DNA of 64,000 bases from G942493375 sp942493375 (GTDB lineage Bacteria > Armatimonadota > UBA5829), in contig OW818698.1 in the NCBI GenBank assembly GCA_942493375.1, positions 2,232,001 through 2,296,000 of the forward strand, given 5' to 3'. A program made the translations under genes and the position numbers. Position 1 is the first letter of the stretch; each line of letters starts with the position of its first letter. Below are positions 16,848 to 25,875 of this stretch, in pieces. The notes under the pieces are model-generated. The model saw only the letters and a program-made list of their open reading frames with translations, had not been told where the DNA came from and searched no databases.

Positions 16848-17831
16848 CTACAACAGGGGGGGTAAAGTCATCCGCAGTTCACAGACCCATTATCCCCCAT
16901 TCTCCGCGTCTTCCGCGTCTCCGCGTGAAAAGATCAGTCCGATCAGCCGCTCCGACAAATCCGTCAGATTACCGTTTTGAAGGGCCCACCCCACCATGAC
17001 CTAACCGCGCAACACTCCATCCTGCAAATCCCACATACCCATGGTAAAATCCCTTCCGTGTATTCTGTGTATTCCGTGGTTAAGCTCCTTCACCGTTTGT
17101 TCCCTCGGTAGTCGAGTGCAACGGAACTGCCGAGGAAACCCAAGCCAATTCCATTCACGCTGAGCGTGTCGAAGTGCGAATGGTTCCGGCCAAAATGCAT
17201 CGGTATCAGAGCGGAGGGGGAACACAAACCAACCCGTCCCAGCACTACCCACCGCCCCCGAAGCGCCGATGCCGATGCCCTACCTGCCTGCGAAGAACCC
17301 TAGTCCCTAAATGCCATCAAGAAAATCTCCACTCGCACACCCCATCCGTCCGATCAGTCAGCTCCGACAGATCCGTCAGATTCTTTCAGTTCCTTCGGTA
17401 GTCGAGTGCAACGGAACTGCCGAAGAAATCCAAGCCAATTCCATTCGTGCCGAGTCTGCCGAAGCGCAAATGGCCCCAGCCAAAATGCATCGGTATCAGA
17501 GCGGAGGGGGATCACAAACCAACCTATCCCATCACCACCCAACTCCCCCGAAGCGCCGATGCCGATGCACTGCCTGCCTGCGAAGAACTCCAGTCTCCAA
17601 ATACCATCAAGAAAATCTCCACTCGCACACCCCATCCGTCCGATCAGTCAGATCCGACAGATCAGTCAGATTCCCTTCCCGCAGACCATATCCAGAAGCA
17701 AGAACCGCTTAGGTGTTTGGGGACTTGAGGGTTGGATCACAGGAAATAAGTATGTTCAACAATCTCAATTCCAACCCGGAAGTCCCGAAACCGCCGAACG
17801 CACTTCCCTTATGTAACCAGAACTTATGCTA
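16848..17831. other. Intergenic region made of dispersed and tandem repeats
   Basis: No gene is supported. It holds a 'tctccgcgtcttccgcgtct' repeat (16901-16930), three copies of a 'gatcagtc-gatcag...gacagatccgtcagatt' block (about 16931-16972, 17347-17387, 17637-17673), a 'gtgtattctgtgtattccgtgg' repeat (about 17058-17084) and a 290-bp tandem duplication. Several open frames cross it, but they follow the repeat and have no start signal. Confidence 0.7.
17100..17679. repeat. Two-copy 290-bp tandem duplication
   Basis: Copy 1 (about 17100-17389) and copy 2 (about 17390-17679) are closely similar; cggtagtcgagtgcaacgga occurs at 17106 and again at 17396. Scattered substitutions show the duplication is not recent. 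Each copy contains the palindromic block that starts ttcggtagtcgagtgc and ends gccgaa. Confidence 0.8.
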
Positions 17832-17838
17832 TTTCGTT

Positions 17839-17863
17839 GTTTCGGGACACCCTGTCCCGAAAC
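17839..17863. repeat. REP palindrome (outer copy)
   Basis: Arms gtttcgggac and gtcccgaaac around a 5-nt accct loop. It lies downstream of the orphan transposase fragment. Confidence 0.85.
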
Positions 17864-17980
17864 GCCATACTTTCCCGCACATTCACTAGAGTGCATCCAA
17901 TTTATCAATTCGGAAGATACTGTCGTCATCCAGGTAGTAATTACGCCAACTTGACCAAAGCCAATCTTGTGGTTTTCGTT

Positions 17981-18005
17981 GTTTCGGGACACCCTGTCCC
18001 GAAAC
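17981..18005. repeat. REP palindrome just after the RAYT stop
   Basis: Same arms and loop as the copy at 17839-17863, 19 nt beyond the stop codon of the transposase. Confidence 0.85.
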
Positions 18006-18024
18006 GCCATACTTTCCTGCACAT

Positions 18025-18591
18025 TCACCAGAGTGCATCCAATTTATCAATTCGGAAGATACTGTCGTCATCCAGGTAGTAATTACGCCAACTTGACCAA
18101 AGCCAATCTTGTGGTTGGTTCACCAGGCAACGCTTAACAGGATTAGAATGGACATAGTCAACCTTAGTGCGCAGAGTTGCGGTCGTTGTTATGCCCAACG
18201 CTCTGGCTTGTTCTTTCCATACACATAGTTCAGATTTCCCATTGGCATGCTGTTCAAAAACAGATAATTCTGTATCTACTAAAGTCTCTTTGATCCATTT
18301 TGCCAGTTCATTTGAGGTATGAGATTGAAAATCACGCAGCCATCCATGTAGATGCTCGGGTTCAGCAAATTTTACTATCAAATGATAATGTTCCGGCATT
18401 ATCACATAAGCTTGAACATGACATCCATACTTGCTGCGGTAGAAATATAGGTCATCCAAGAGTATTTTTCTGGGGTGATCATGCATCAGTATAGGTTTCC
18501 ATTCAGTTATTGTCGCTGTAATGAAATATGTGTTGGTATCTGATATCAGGTTTTTCCATTTCATAGCATTCGACCTATTAACTGTACGCAT
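18025..18591 (-). CDS. REP-associated tyrosine transposase (RAYT, Y1_Tnp / IS200-like)
   Basis: 188 aa from the ATG at 18591 (an ATG at 18564 is an alternative). The frame is open to 18678, but that extension would translate the upstream REP. The HUH-type motif is HYH in YVIMPEHYHLIV, and the C-terminal region has the RAYT pattern DYVHSNPVKRCLV...DWLWSSW with the candidate nucleophile Tyr in DYVHSNP. All key residues are visible, so the gene looks intact. Inverted REPs flank it at 18596-18620 and 17981-18005. RAYTs act on single-stranded REP DNA and are thought to spread REPs; they are usually single-copy and not self-mobile. Confidence 0.9.
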   Translation of the reverse strand: MRTVNRSNAMKWKNLISDTNTYFITATITEWKPILMHDHPRKILLDDLYFYRSKYGCHVQAYVIMPEHYHLIVKFAEPEHLHGWLRDFQSHTSNELAKWIKETLVDTELSVFEQHANGKSELCVWKEQARALGITTTATLRTKVDYVHSNPVKRCLVNQPQDWLWSSWRNYYLDDDSIFRIDKLDALW

Positions 18592-18595
18592 TATC

Positions 18596-18620
18596 GTTTC
18601 GGGACAGGGTGTCCCGAAAC
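18596..18620. repeat. REP palindrome upstream of the RAYT gene
   Basis: Arms gtttcgggac and gtcccgaaac with loop agggt, the inverse of the loop in the two downstream copies, so upstream and downstream REPs face each other across the gene. Confidence 0.85.
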
Positions 18621-18724
18621 AACGAACCTTAAGTATGTAAACAACAAAATACTTTGGAATGGACGGAGTATAATCCATTCCCGTGCATCGCGATCTATCA
18701 CATTTTTACGTTTAGTTTCACCCA

Positions 18725-20470
18725 CTAATCCAGAGCATGAATTGATTCAGAACCGAACAAAGTACCAAGGGTTTCTAAAGCTGCAGAAGATAGTTTCTGT
18801 GTAAATAGAAGAGCTAATCTCTTCTTGGGGCGTGAGCACACTACATAGAACAGATTCCTATTTCTTTCAAATGTGTCCTGTTTTCCTGGTGGAATTCCAT
18901 CCTTCATCCATTCTAACATTTGCCCAAAGTTGTATTGATTCCATCCTCTCCCGAATACAACTACAACGTTTTCAAATTCCGCACCTTTCACACCGTGTTT
19001 GGTTGAAAATGGTGTTTTGTCTTCAATGAATTGCACAAGTGTAATAACTTCGGTATAAGAAACATTCTTGAGTTTTCGCAAGCGTTCAACAAGCTTATTG
19101 TCATCCTCAGAAATCTCTGTATTAGGATTACTCAATATAGAACCAATTTTGCTCTCCTTAATCTCAATCTTTTCAGATATACGGGGACGTTTGGTTATTT
19201 TTAGATGCTCGATAATCTGTCCTATAGTTCCAGTTTTACGTAACTTAAGAAGCGCATCCATATCCTCTACCCATTTCAATTTATCAGAATGTGTTCTTAT
19301 AACAGCTTTACTGCCAAGTATAGAGAACATTTCACCATAATTCTTTTTCTCGTATGCATCACAAATAGGCTCAAGTACATCAGCAAAAAATGATATATAA
19401 TCATCTTCTTTCTTGATGTATTGTTCATTACGCGAAAAAACATCCGCAAGATCTCGATACCCTTGTTCGTTTGCAAGCACATTATGTGTAAGCATGAGAA
19501 TTTTACTTCTTTCTGGTTTGAGATCCCATCCATTTACAGAGAGTTGCTCCTTAACGATTTCAAGATAATCATGGGCCACCTCAGATGGTAAATCATCTTT
19601 CCAATGAGATGAAGTTTGACGTTGTCCTATCCAATTATTAGTTTGATATACAACTACACTACCTTCCGAATTGGGGTCACAAACTTCCTGTGGAAGTTCT
19701 TTTCTTATACGATTAAGACACTCCACGATTTTCTTTTCGGAGCGGAAATTAGCCTTAACTCCAATGGTTTCAAGATTGTCGTGTCTAATTTCACCGCATC
19801 CTGTGCCGTAAATTTTTTGCCAATGATCTCCAAATAATCCAATAAGAGGACCTTCGCCAGTTTCGATGAAATATTGTTTTAGAGCATCAGCAAACCCTTT
19901 GTCTGTATCTTGATATTCATCAATAAAAAGTATTGGGTAACGACTTGTAAGCATAGCTCTAAATTTACGCTCTTCAATCAGCTTTACTATTAGCCATATA
20001 ACGTCATCGTGATAGAGTAATACCTCATGTTCTTCAATACTCGGGTAACCAAGATCATAGTTTATTGTTCTATCCTGAATGCCACCAGCATTTCTTACAC
20101 GTTCAGCCCATTTTTCATTTATCGATGGAACCAAGGCACTCAAATCAGACTGGAAGTTTTTTATTAAGGACCAGCAAAACGAGTGAATCGTTTCTGAAAG
20201 AATAACTGGATTATTATCCGTTCGATCCCTAATCTCATCTTTAGCAACATTCGTATAGGTAATGCAAGCAATTTTCTGGTTTTTGCGAAGTAATTCACGA
20301 CCTTGTATTTTTATCAAATGCTTCAAAGTGCGACACAATGACTCTGTCTTGCCAGCTCCAGCACCCGCCTCCAATATAAAACTCTTACTTTGGCTAATAG
20401 AAGTGAATACCCTATCCAGGGCTTCCTTCGCAGCCAGTTCTGCAGGATTCAGATTCGTTATATCATTCAT
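18725..20470 (-). CDS. UvrD/Rep-type superfamily 1 helicase, GajB-like
   Basis: 581 aa. Walker A AGAGAGKT at 35-42, motif Ia-like CITYTNVAKDEIRDR, Walker B ILFIDEYQDTD, motif III/IV-like FGDHWQKIYG (Q-rich strand) with VKANFRS, and motif VI-like LFYVVCSRPKKRL mark an SF1A helicase. The ATG at 20470 is 1 nt after the stop of the OLD gene, with gaggagg about 6 nt upstream, so the two are translationally coupled. A UvrD-like helicase behind an OLD/TOPRIM nuclease is the Gabija (GajAB) or class 2 OLD arrangement, in which both act against phage. Base composition looks more AT-rich than the flanks, consistent with transfer. Confidence 0.85.
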   Translation of the reverse strand: MNDITNLNPAELAAKEALDRVFTSISQSKSFILEAGAGAGKTESLCRTLKHLIKIQGRELLRKNQKIACITYTNVAKDEIRDRTDNNPVILSETIHSFCWSLIKNFQSDLSALVPSINEKWAERVRNAGGIQDRTINYDLGYPSIEEHEVLLYHDDVIWLIVKLIEERKFRAMLTSRYPILFIDEYQDTDKGFADALKQYFIETGEGPLIGLFGDHWQKIYGTGCGEIRHDNLETIGVKANFRSEKKIVECLNRIRKELPQEVCDPNSEGSVVVYQTNNWIGQRQTSSHWKDDLPSEVAHDYLEIVKEQLSVNGWDLKPERSKILMLTHNVLANEQGYRDLADVFSRNEQYIKKEDDYISFFADVLEPICDAYEKKNYGEMFSILGSKAVIRTHSDKLKWVEDMDALLKLRKTGTIGQIIEHLKITKRPRISEKIEIKESKIGSILSNPNTEISEDDNKLVERLRKLKNVSYTEVITLVQFIEDKTPFSTKHGVKGAEFENVVVVFGRGWNQYNFGQMLEWMKDGIPPGKQDTFERNRNLFYVVCSRPKKRLALLFTQKLSSAALETLGTLFGSESIHALD

Positions 20471-20471
20471 T

Positions 20472-22496
20472 TTAAGCCTCCTCATTTGAAGGAGTTGCAG
20501 TCTCAGTGGAAGGAAAGACAAGATCGCTCGTACACTCGCAAGGACTTTCCGCCAGCCATATCAGACATTCCTTGATATATCTTGGGACAACCCAGTCGGT
20601 TTTATCAATTGCATATTCAAGCGCAAAATCTGTCTTGCTTTTCTTTTTAGCCTCATTCCAGGCGTTATCAGCTCTTTCTTGATCAGTTGAGCCTTCAATA
20701 TGAAAGAGATCGTCATTCGCCAATATGAACGCATCCTCAAAGCTTCTCCCGCAGGCGCTTGAACCACTCTCAGGAACCTGATATGCAAGCTTGAGATAAT
20801 CTTTTGTCTTATCTTCAGATGATTTCTCAATAAGACAAATTGGGGAAATATTATCGTCAGCAAACCACTTTTTAATACAAGCATTACTGATATGTGTCCC
20901 TTCCGCAACCTTGCATTTTTTGCCGCCACTACTATCTACTGAGTCCAGATCAGTAATAATAGCCGTACGCAACTCAAGAAATTTGAGGAGCTTAAAGAAA
21001 TGATGGGCGTAAGCGCCACCAACTTCTATTATTGACACATATTGACTAGATAGTTTGGCATCAACCTTTTTTACCATTTCAGGTAACATAATTCGTTCAG
21101 TTGCTCCTTCTATCAAGATTGCCTTATCAGCAAAAAACAAATCACATCGAGTCAATGTCAGATATTTGTGCAGAAAATCTCTATCTTCGGCAAATGAATT
21201 TCCAGTCAGACCATTTCTCAAATCTTTTACTATGGTGTGTTGTCCTTCGTCATTCAGGCACAAGAAATACCTAATTGTCTCAAATTCTGCTTCATTAGCT
21301 ATGTGAGTAGAATGTGTTGTTACAACAAATTGGACTGGCCATGGCTTAGAATCGTTAAATTTAACAGCGAATTTTTGTGCTATTTCATGTAACTTGCGAA
21401 TAAAAACCTCCATCATCTGTGGATGCAAATGAGCTTCTGGTTCTTCAATAAAAATCAGATGAACCCCAGGTGCAATTGGTTTCGCTTTATATGATTTGAA
21501 GAATTCATAGAGCTGAAACAAGATGTAAATTAAGTTTCGTGAACCGAGGCCATTATATTTTTCTGGTAAACCTATTCCATTTACTCCTTCATAACAAAGC
21601 CTAGTGTTGTTTCCAAGCAGCCGTTCTACATCAAGCGTTGTCTCTGAACTCAGTTTACGATCGTTAGGACTAGGATACCCAAAAAGTGACAAGGTTGGAA
21701 GTAGTTTGTCAAGGCCTTCCTTGAAATCGGTATTAATCTTATCTTGAATTTCCAGAACGGCTGCTTTCAAAGCTTCTACCGTCGTTTGATCTTCCGCAGA
21801 AGCCGTTTCAGATTTTGCAGTTTCTAGAATACGTTCGAGCACCTTGCCAAGCGCACCTCCCTCTTTAGAAGTAACATCATCCAAACCTCTTTGAGCGTTA
21901 ATGAATCCAGGTTGCAGCAATGATCGTACATTTGCTGGTCTCAGCACTTTTTGATTTTTATCATCTCTAGGATCAACTGCAATGACCGAAACAGTATAAA
22001 GAAGAGGAATTCTCTCTCTCATCAGCTTGAAAAAATCTTTCTTTTGTTCCAGGATATCGGAGTCTTTATTATAGGAAACACCTTCAAAAAGCTTGTCAAT
22101 TTTACCGTCTTCCAGTCTATATTGAATAACCGCGACAGCTTCCGTTGTATCAGGATCAAGATCAACAACAAATTCACTCAGTGTTCCAAGATCATCCATA
22201 TCGTATGAGAAAAACAGTTTTGCCTCTATATCAGGCAATTTATCTCGGATTATGTTTGCCTCGGTATTGTGATTGAAAAGAAGAAATGCATTCCAAAAGT
22301 CTTCGTGAACAGAAAGAGTGAAATCTTCGAGATCAAAACTTGTGGAACCATCAGATAATAATCGTCGAAAAAGCTCAGCAAGTGATGTTTTTCCGGAATT
22401 GTTGCGACCCACAATTACGGTTGTATTTTTTTCAAGCGACAGCTCTACGTCTTTAAGGAGACGGAAGTTCTTTATGATGGTTTTTGTTATTTTCAT
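20472..22496 (-). CDS. OLD-family ATPase with TOPRIM nuclease domain, GajA-like
   Basis: 674 aa. An N-terminal ABC-type ATPase has Walker A GRNNSGKT at 30-37 and Walker B HLIFIEEPEAHLHP followed by the switch TTHSTH. The C-terminal TOPRIM domain carries the glutamate in AILIEGATERIMLPEM and the D-x-D in IITDLDSVDSSGG. OLD proteins are ATP-regulated DNA nucleases. GajA of Gabija is ~580 aa, so this one is somewhat longer. The start at 22496 (MKITKTIIKNFRLLKD) fits the usual N-terminus and has gggagc upstream; an ATG at 22529 adds an unlikely leader. With the helicase behind it, it forms a two-gene operon. A defence role is inferred from gene order and families. Confidence 0.87.
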   Translation of the reverse strand: MKITKTIIKNFRLLKDVELSLEKNTTVIVGRNNSGKTSLAELFRRLLSDGSTSFDLEDFTLSVHEDFWNAFLLFNHNTEANIIRDKLPDIEAKLFFSYDMDDLGTLSEFVVDLDPDTTEAVAVIQYRLEDGKIDKLFEGVSYNKDSDILEQKKDFFKLMRERIPLLYTVSVIAVDPRDDKNQKVLRPANVRSLLQPGFINAQRGLDDVTSKEGGALGKVLERILETAKSETASAEDQTTVEALKAAVLEIQDKINTDFKEGLDKLLPTLSLFGYPSPNDRKLSSETTLDVERLLGNNTRLCYEGVNGIGLPEKYNGLGSRNLIYILFQLYEFFKSYKAKPIAPGVHLIFIEEPEAHLHPQMMEVFIRKLHEIAQKFAVKFNDSKPWPVQFVVTTHSTHIANEAEFETIRYFLCLNDEGQHTIVKDLRNGLTGNSFAEDRDFLHKYLTLTRCDLFFADKAILIEGATERIMLPEMVKKVDAKLSSQYVSIIEVGGAYAHHFFKLLKFLELRTAIITDLDSVDSSGGKKCKVAEGTHISNACIKKWFADDNISPICLIEKSSEDKTKDYLKLAYQVPESGSSACGRSFEDAFILANDDLFHIEGSTDQERADNAWNEAKKKSKTDFALEYAIDKTDWVVPRYIKECLIWLAESPCECTSDLVFPSTETATPSNEEA

Positions 22497-22838
22497 AAAA
22501 CTAAGCTCCCAATATTTCAGTTTGATCACATTTGGTTGCTCTGGTACAACCTATCATATATACAAGGTAAATAGTATCCTGATGAACTCATTCAATCGCT
22601 TTATCCTGACTCAATGCCAGACGCTCATACAACAGTGAGTTAATCTGCTGTCCAGTGCTCCTTAGTGCTCCAGCGGTTTTTTTATGCTCCTTAGTGTAGA
22701 AATCCTATGCTTCAATATCTTCCACATGTAATAGTCTGCAACAATGGGTCCTACTCAATTCTGCACGCAGTGCGTGCATTTTTTGGGTATGCCAGATAAA
22801 ATAACCGTAGATACCACAAGTTACAATATCTGAAGCCA
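22497..22838. other. Intergenic region upstream of the OLD gene
   Basis: No gene or recognisable RNA is visible. Around 22645-22695 the short unit gtgctccttagtgctcc is repeated beside a T7 run. No convincing promoter for the OLD gene was identified, though the segment next to 22540-22565 is AT-rich. Confidence 0.5.
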
Positions 22839-23702
22839 TTATATTAGCTGCTTTAATGCCTCATACGATATCCGTGCCGCCAGCTCAGCATCACCCTTCA
22901 ACACACTAGCCAGATACCTGAATGACTCGAACTCTACTGACATATAACCGTCGTATCCTATATCGTCCAGGGCGGTGGTGAAGGCTTTCCAGTCTATCAG
23001 GCCTTCACCTAGTAGGGGGAATGTGAATGTATCATCTGGCTTGCCTGGGACACCGATGGCGTCTTTGAGGTGAACGTGTTTTATCTTGTTTCCCCACTGT
23101 TTCACTATCCAGGGGATATCATTTCGGAGGAGGGTGTCGTGGGAGGGGTCCATGTTTACGCCCAGGTATTCGGAATTGTAGTGGTCGATCAGCGGGCGGG
23201 TGGTGTAGTAGTCCCGGCATGTCATTCCGAATACGGCTTCGACGGCGATGCATACCTTGCACTCCTGGGCCAGGGGCACGAACCTGTCAAAGGCATCGAT
23301 AACCAGGTCCCACGCCTCACCTTGCGTAATGTCTATACCGAGTTTGGGAGCGAGAGGATCCCATGCAGCTGGGCCGGTGAAGAAGTTGAGAATCTTAACC
23401 CCCGTTTGGGCAGCAGCACGGATGCATTCCTCGGCGAATTCTATTCTGTCTCGTCGAATAGCCTGATCCAGACTGACTACATCCTGTTGAATAGTGACCT
23501 CACTCACTTCCATTCCAAAGTCGCCGGTCATTTTGATCAAGTCGTTTAGTTCATTCATCGACTTGGTCCTTGGATTGAAATGGCTGAGAGTCCATTCTAC
23601 TCCCGTATATCCGAGTTTTGACAGAACCTTCAGGACTTCCTCAGGTGACTGTTGAGCAAACCCTATCGATGCCATGAAACCGAGTTTTCTATGCTGTGAC
23701 AT
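22839..23702 (-). CDS. Sugar phosphate isomerase/epimerase (AP endonuclease 2-like TIM barrel)
   Basis: 287 aa, the normal length for the family. The sequence shows the barrel pattern FMASIGFAQQSPEEVLKVLSKLGYTGVEWTL, a metal-ligand glutamate in VAIEAVFG-type strand IAVEAVFG, 'LGVNMDPSHD' and 'HVHLKDAIG', with a final GYDGYMSVEFES. These positions usually hold the divalent metal in xylose isomerase-like TIM barrels. It follows the oxidoreductase with a 2-nt gap and its Shine-Dalgarno inside that gene, so the two form an operon, probably for a sugar or inositol-like substrate. The exact substrate cannot be read. Confidence 0.85.
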   Translation of the reverse strand: MSQHRKLGFMASIGFAQQSPEEVLKVLSKLGYTGVEWTLSHFNPRTKSMNELNDLIKMTGDFGMEVSEVTIQQDVVSLDQAIRRDRIEFAEECIRAAAQTGVKILNFFTGPAAWDPLAPKLGIDITQGEAWDLVIDAFDRFVPLAQECKVCIAVEAVFGMTCRDYYTTRPLIDHYNSEYLGVNMDPSHDTLLRNDIPWIVKQWGNKIKHVHLKDAIGVPGKPDDTFTFPLLGEGLIDWKAFTTALDDIGYDGYMSVEFESFRYLASVLKGDAELAARISYEALKQLI

Positions 23703-23704
23703 GT

Positions 23705-24745
23705 TTATATCTCCGTAATCTTAATTCGACGGCCTGTTTTGGCTGACTCATATCCTGCAAGCATCACCCTGAGCGTGAGCCTGGCATCCTCTGCCGTGAC
23801 GATGGGCTCTGTATCTGACATCAGGCAGCCAATAAAATGCTGCAGGCCTTTGAAGATGGAGTAGTTCCACCAGCCCCCGAAACTGCTGCCTGGAAAATGT
23901 TCAACTTCGACAGTCTCAGGATTTTGGCCCTTTCCGATTACTCTGCGGAGCGGTTTGGAATCTTCATTCAGCACGTGAAGCGAACCCCCGGTTCCAAAGA
24001 TTTCTTTCGTCTCACGCCATGCATCTCCAATGGCTGAGTATGTGACCACTAAGTTAACCATTACACCGGGATATTCGATCACTGCGGCGGCTGTATCTTC
24101 TGCTTTATGCTCACATTCCACCACGTACCTGTTCGCTGTAAGAGAAATTGCTTCGGGGACGCCGAACCAGTAGTTCATGAGGTCTATCTGGTGGATCCCG
24201 GAGTCACCAAACGCTCCCCCACCGGCTCTATCCCACGTGCCTTTCCAGTTGTCGGACTGGTTCATGCGGGCAAATTCATCGCCAATTATAGTTCCCATAG
24301 CCAGGAATGGCCTGCCGATTTCACTGGAGGCAAGCATTTCTTTGACCTTGCGATGGACCGGCATGAGACGCTGATTGAACGCCACATAGAGCTTGACACC
24401 CGCTTCAGCGGCAGCTTCAATCATCTCATCCGCTTCACGAAGATTCATAGCAATAGGCTTCTCAAGAAGAACATTCTTCCCCGCCTGAACAGCCGCCATT
24501 GCCACCGGATGGTGAAGATAAGTCGGCAGACAGATATCCATCAGGTCTATCTTCGGGTCTGCTAACAAGCTCTTGTAATCCGAACTACACACAGGAACAT
24601 GAAACTCATTTGCAGTTGACTGACACAACTCCCGGTCCACATCACACAGAGCCACAACATTGACATCCGGGATCTGTGCATAAGCCTGCAAATGCGCCAG
24701 ACAAACCCCACCAGCCCCAACAATTCCAACTCCAATACTCATCAT
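23705..24745 (-). CDS. Gfo/Idh/MocA-family oxidoreductase
   Basis: 346 aa. The N-terminal Rossmann fold begins VGIVGAGGVCLAHLQAYAQIPDVNVVALCD; the signature EKPIAMNLREADEMIEAA (EKP lysine) is at about 95-115, and the C-terminal domain has GGGAFGDSGIHQIDLMNYWFG with the usual D-x-x-x-H. These are NAD(P)-dependent sugar/inositol dehydrogenases of the cytoplasm. It is the first gene of an operon with the isomerase at 22839-23702. Start: the ATG at 24745 or the adjacent one at 24742. Confidence 0.9.
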   Translation of the reverse strand: MMSIGVGIVGAGGVCLAHLQAYAQIPDVNVVALCDVDRELCQSTANEFHVPVCSSDYKSLLADPKIDLMDICLPTYLHHPVAMAAVQAGKNVLLEKPIAMNLREADEMIEAAAEAGVKLYVAFNQRLMPVHRKVKEMLASSEIGRPFLAMGTIIGDEFARMNQSDNWKGTWDRAGGGAFGDSGIHQIDLMNYWFGVPEAISLTANRYVVECEHKAEDTAAAVIEYPGVMVNLVVTYSAIGDAWRETKEIFGTGGSLHVLNEDSKPLRRVIGKGQNPETVEVEHFPGSSFGGWWNYSIFKGLQHFIGCLMSDTEPIVTAEDARLTLRVMLAGYESAKTGRRIKITEI

Positions 24746-25875
24746 TCATCTCCTACAAGTCTATTTTGCAATGCTTTCCCTGAACTCTCCCACACCAGTT
24801 ACCAACATTCCAGTCGCCATAGAGCATATATCAGCTGGTAAAGGTAGATTGAGCATTGATAATGAAATAATGCATAAAAAAGAGGGTGGATAATGCAGTA
24901 TGTTTGAATACAATGTGTCTAGCAGATCGTATTGTCATCCGTGCTTCCCTCGCATGTCCAAGATACCACACAAACTACTGCATTGACCGATAGATAATGT
25001 CTACCAATTTCTAATAGTATGAATTATATCACAAGCCCCCCCAGCATCAAACTCCCCCATCCCCAAGTCCCCTCATTCCCTTCACTCTCCACTCTCCACT
25101 CTCCACTCTCCGCGCCCTCCGCGTCTCCGCGTGAAAATCCCTTCGCCAAGCTCTAAATCTCGCCTTAAGAATCCGTCACTAAAATATTATGAAAATATAC
25201 CGCCAAAACTGATACAAAATTCCGTGTTCCCGTCGTCTTATAATCATGAGAGTGTTTTTCAGCAGCATCACTGGAAGCACAACAAGCCGCCATCCACTCA
25301 TATAACAAACAGTAGCAATATTCTGTCCTATAAGTCCTATTGGTCCATAAGTCCGTCTGTCACACAAGTTTTTGTTTAATCAACAAGGACATCACTATTT
25401 CACACAAAAAATCGGGGGTTTCTGCAAATTTCCAGCAATTTCTGATATAAAACTAGCGTGTTTCAGCAAAAAACAGAGGTATTTAGAGGCTTTTCAACAA
25501 AAAATCCGAGCTCAAATCAATCCCAATGAGCTTGAAAAATACAGCCAAAATAATTTTCCCGAACGAACTACCTGTCAAATAGTGTAAAACCATTGATTTC
25601 TGTAACTAGGAGGTATAAATTGTGAGGATTGTAAGCAGAAGCAGACTTCGGACGCCAGTCTCCTGACTCCTGACTCCTGACTCCCGCAGTTCACACACAG
25701 GACTCAAGAACAACATCAGAGGTGAAAGATGAAAACTTTATCTAATTACATTTCAAAAACGAACTCCATCCACGCTCAAATCATCAAAATCTGAGCTCGA
25801 TTCGTTCTGGGGAGAATGCAATTTGAAAGCCCAAAACAAACTCAAAACGAATAGTCGTCGTCACAATACGTCAAC
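24746..25875. other. Long intergenic region with simple-sequence and dispersed repeats
   Basis: No gene is supported in ~1.1 kb. It contains an actctcc microsatellite (about 25085-25110) merging into a cgcgccctccgcgtctccgc repeat (25109-25136), a tcctataagtcctattggtcc block (about 25325-25358) and a tgactcc microsatellite (about 25660-25690). An open frame at 25131-25379 (+) begins inside the repeat and has low-complexity composition. Confidence 0.6.

Larger units (their letters stand above)
17832..18115. repeat. 142-bp tandem duplication of the RAYT gene end plus REP
   Basis: 17832-17973 and 17974-18115 are nearly identical. Each unit holds one REP palindrome and the last ~30 codons of the transposase (QDWLWSSWRNYYLDDDSIF...). 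The unit at 17974-18115 belongs to the intact gene; the other carries an orphan fragment ending in an earlier stop. Confidence 0.9.

Noticed and set aside
17100..17700. Possible CRISPR-like array from repeated segments
   Set aside because: Only two long copies with no short regularly spaced repeat and no cas genes; it is a tandem duplication.
17311..17816. Several overlapping open frames of 93-136 codons in the repeats
   Set aside because: They follow the tandem repeat in more than one frame and encode Ser/Pro/Arg-rich sequence, so they are by-products of the repeat.
23070..24565. Open frames on the + strand opposite the isomerase and oxidoreductase genes
   Set aside because: Antisense shadows of clearly assigned genes with no family resemblance.
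25131..25379. Open frame of 82 codons in the 24.7-25.9 kb gap
   Set aside because: Starts inside a repeat, composition is low-complexity, and there is no Shine-Dalgarno or homologous pattern.
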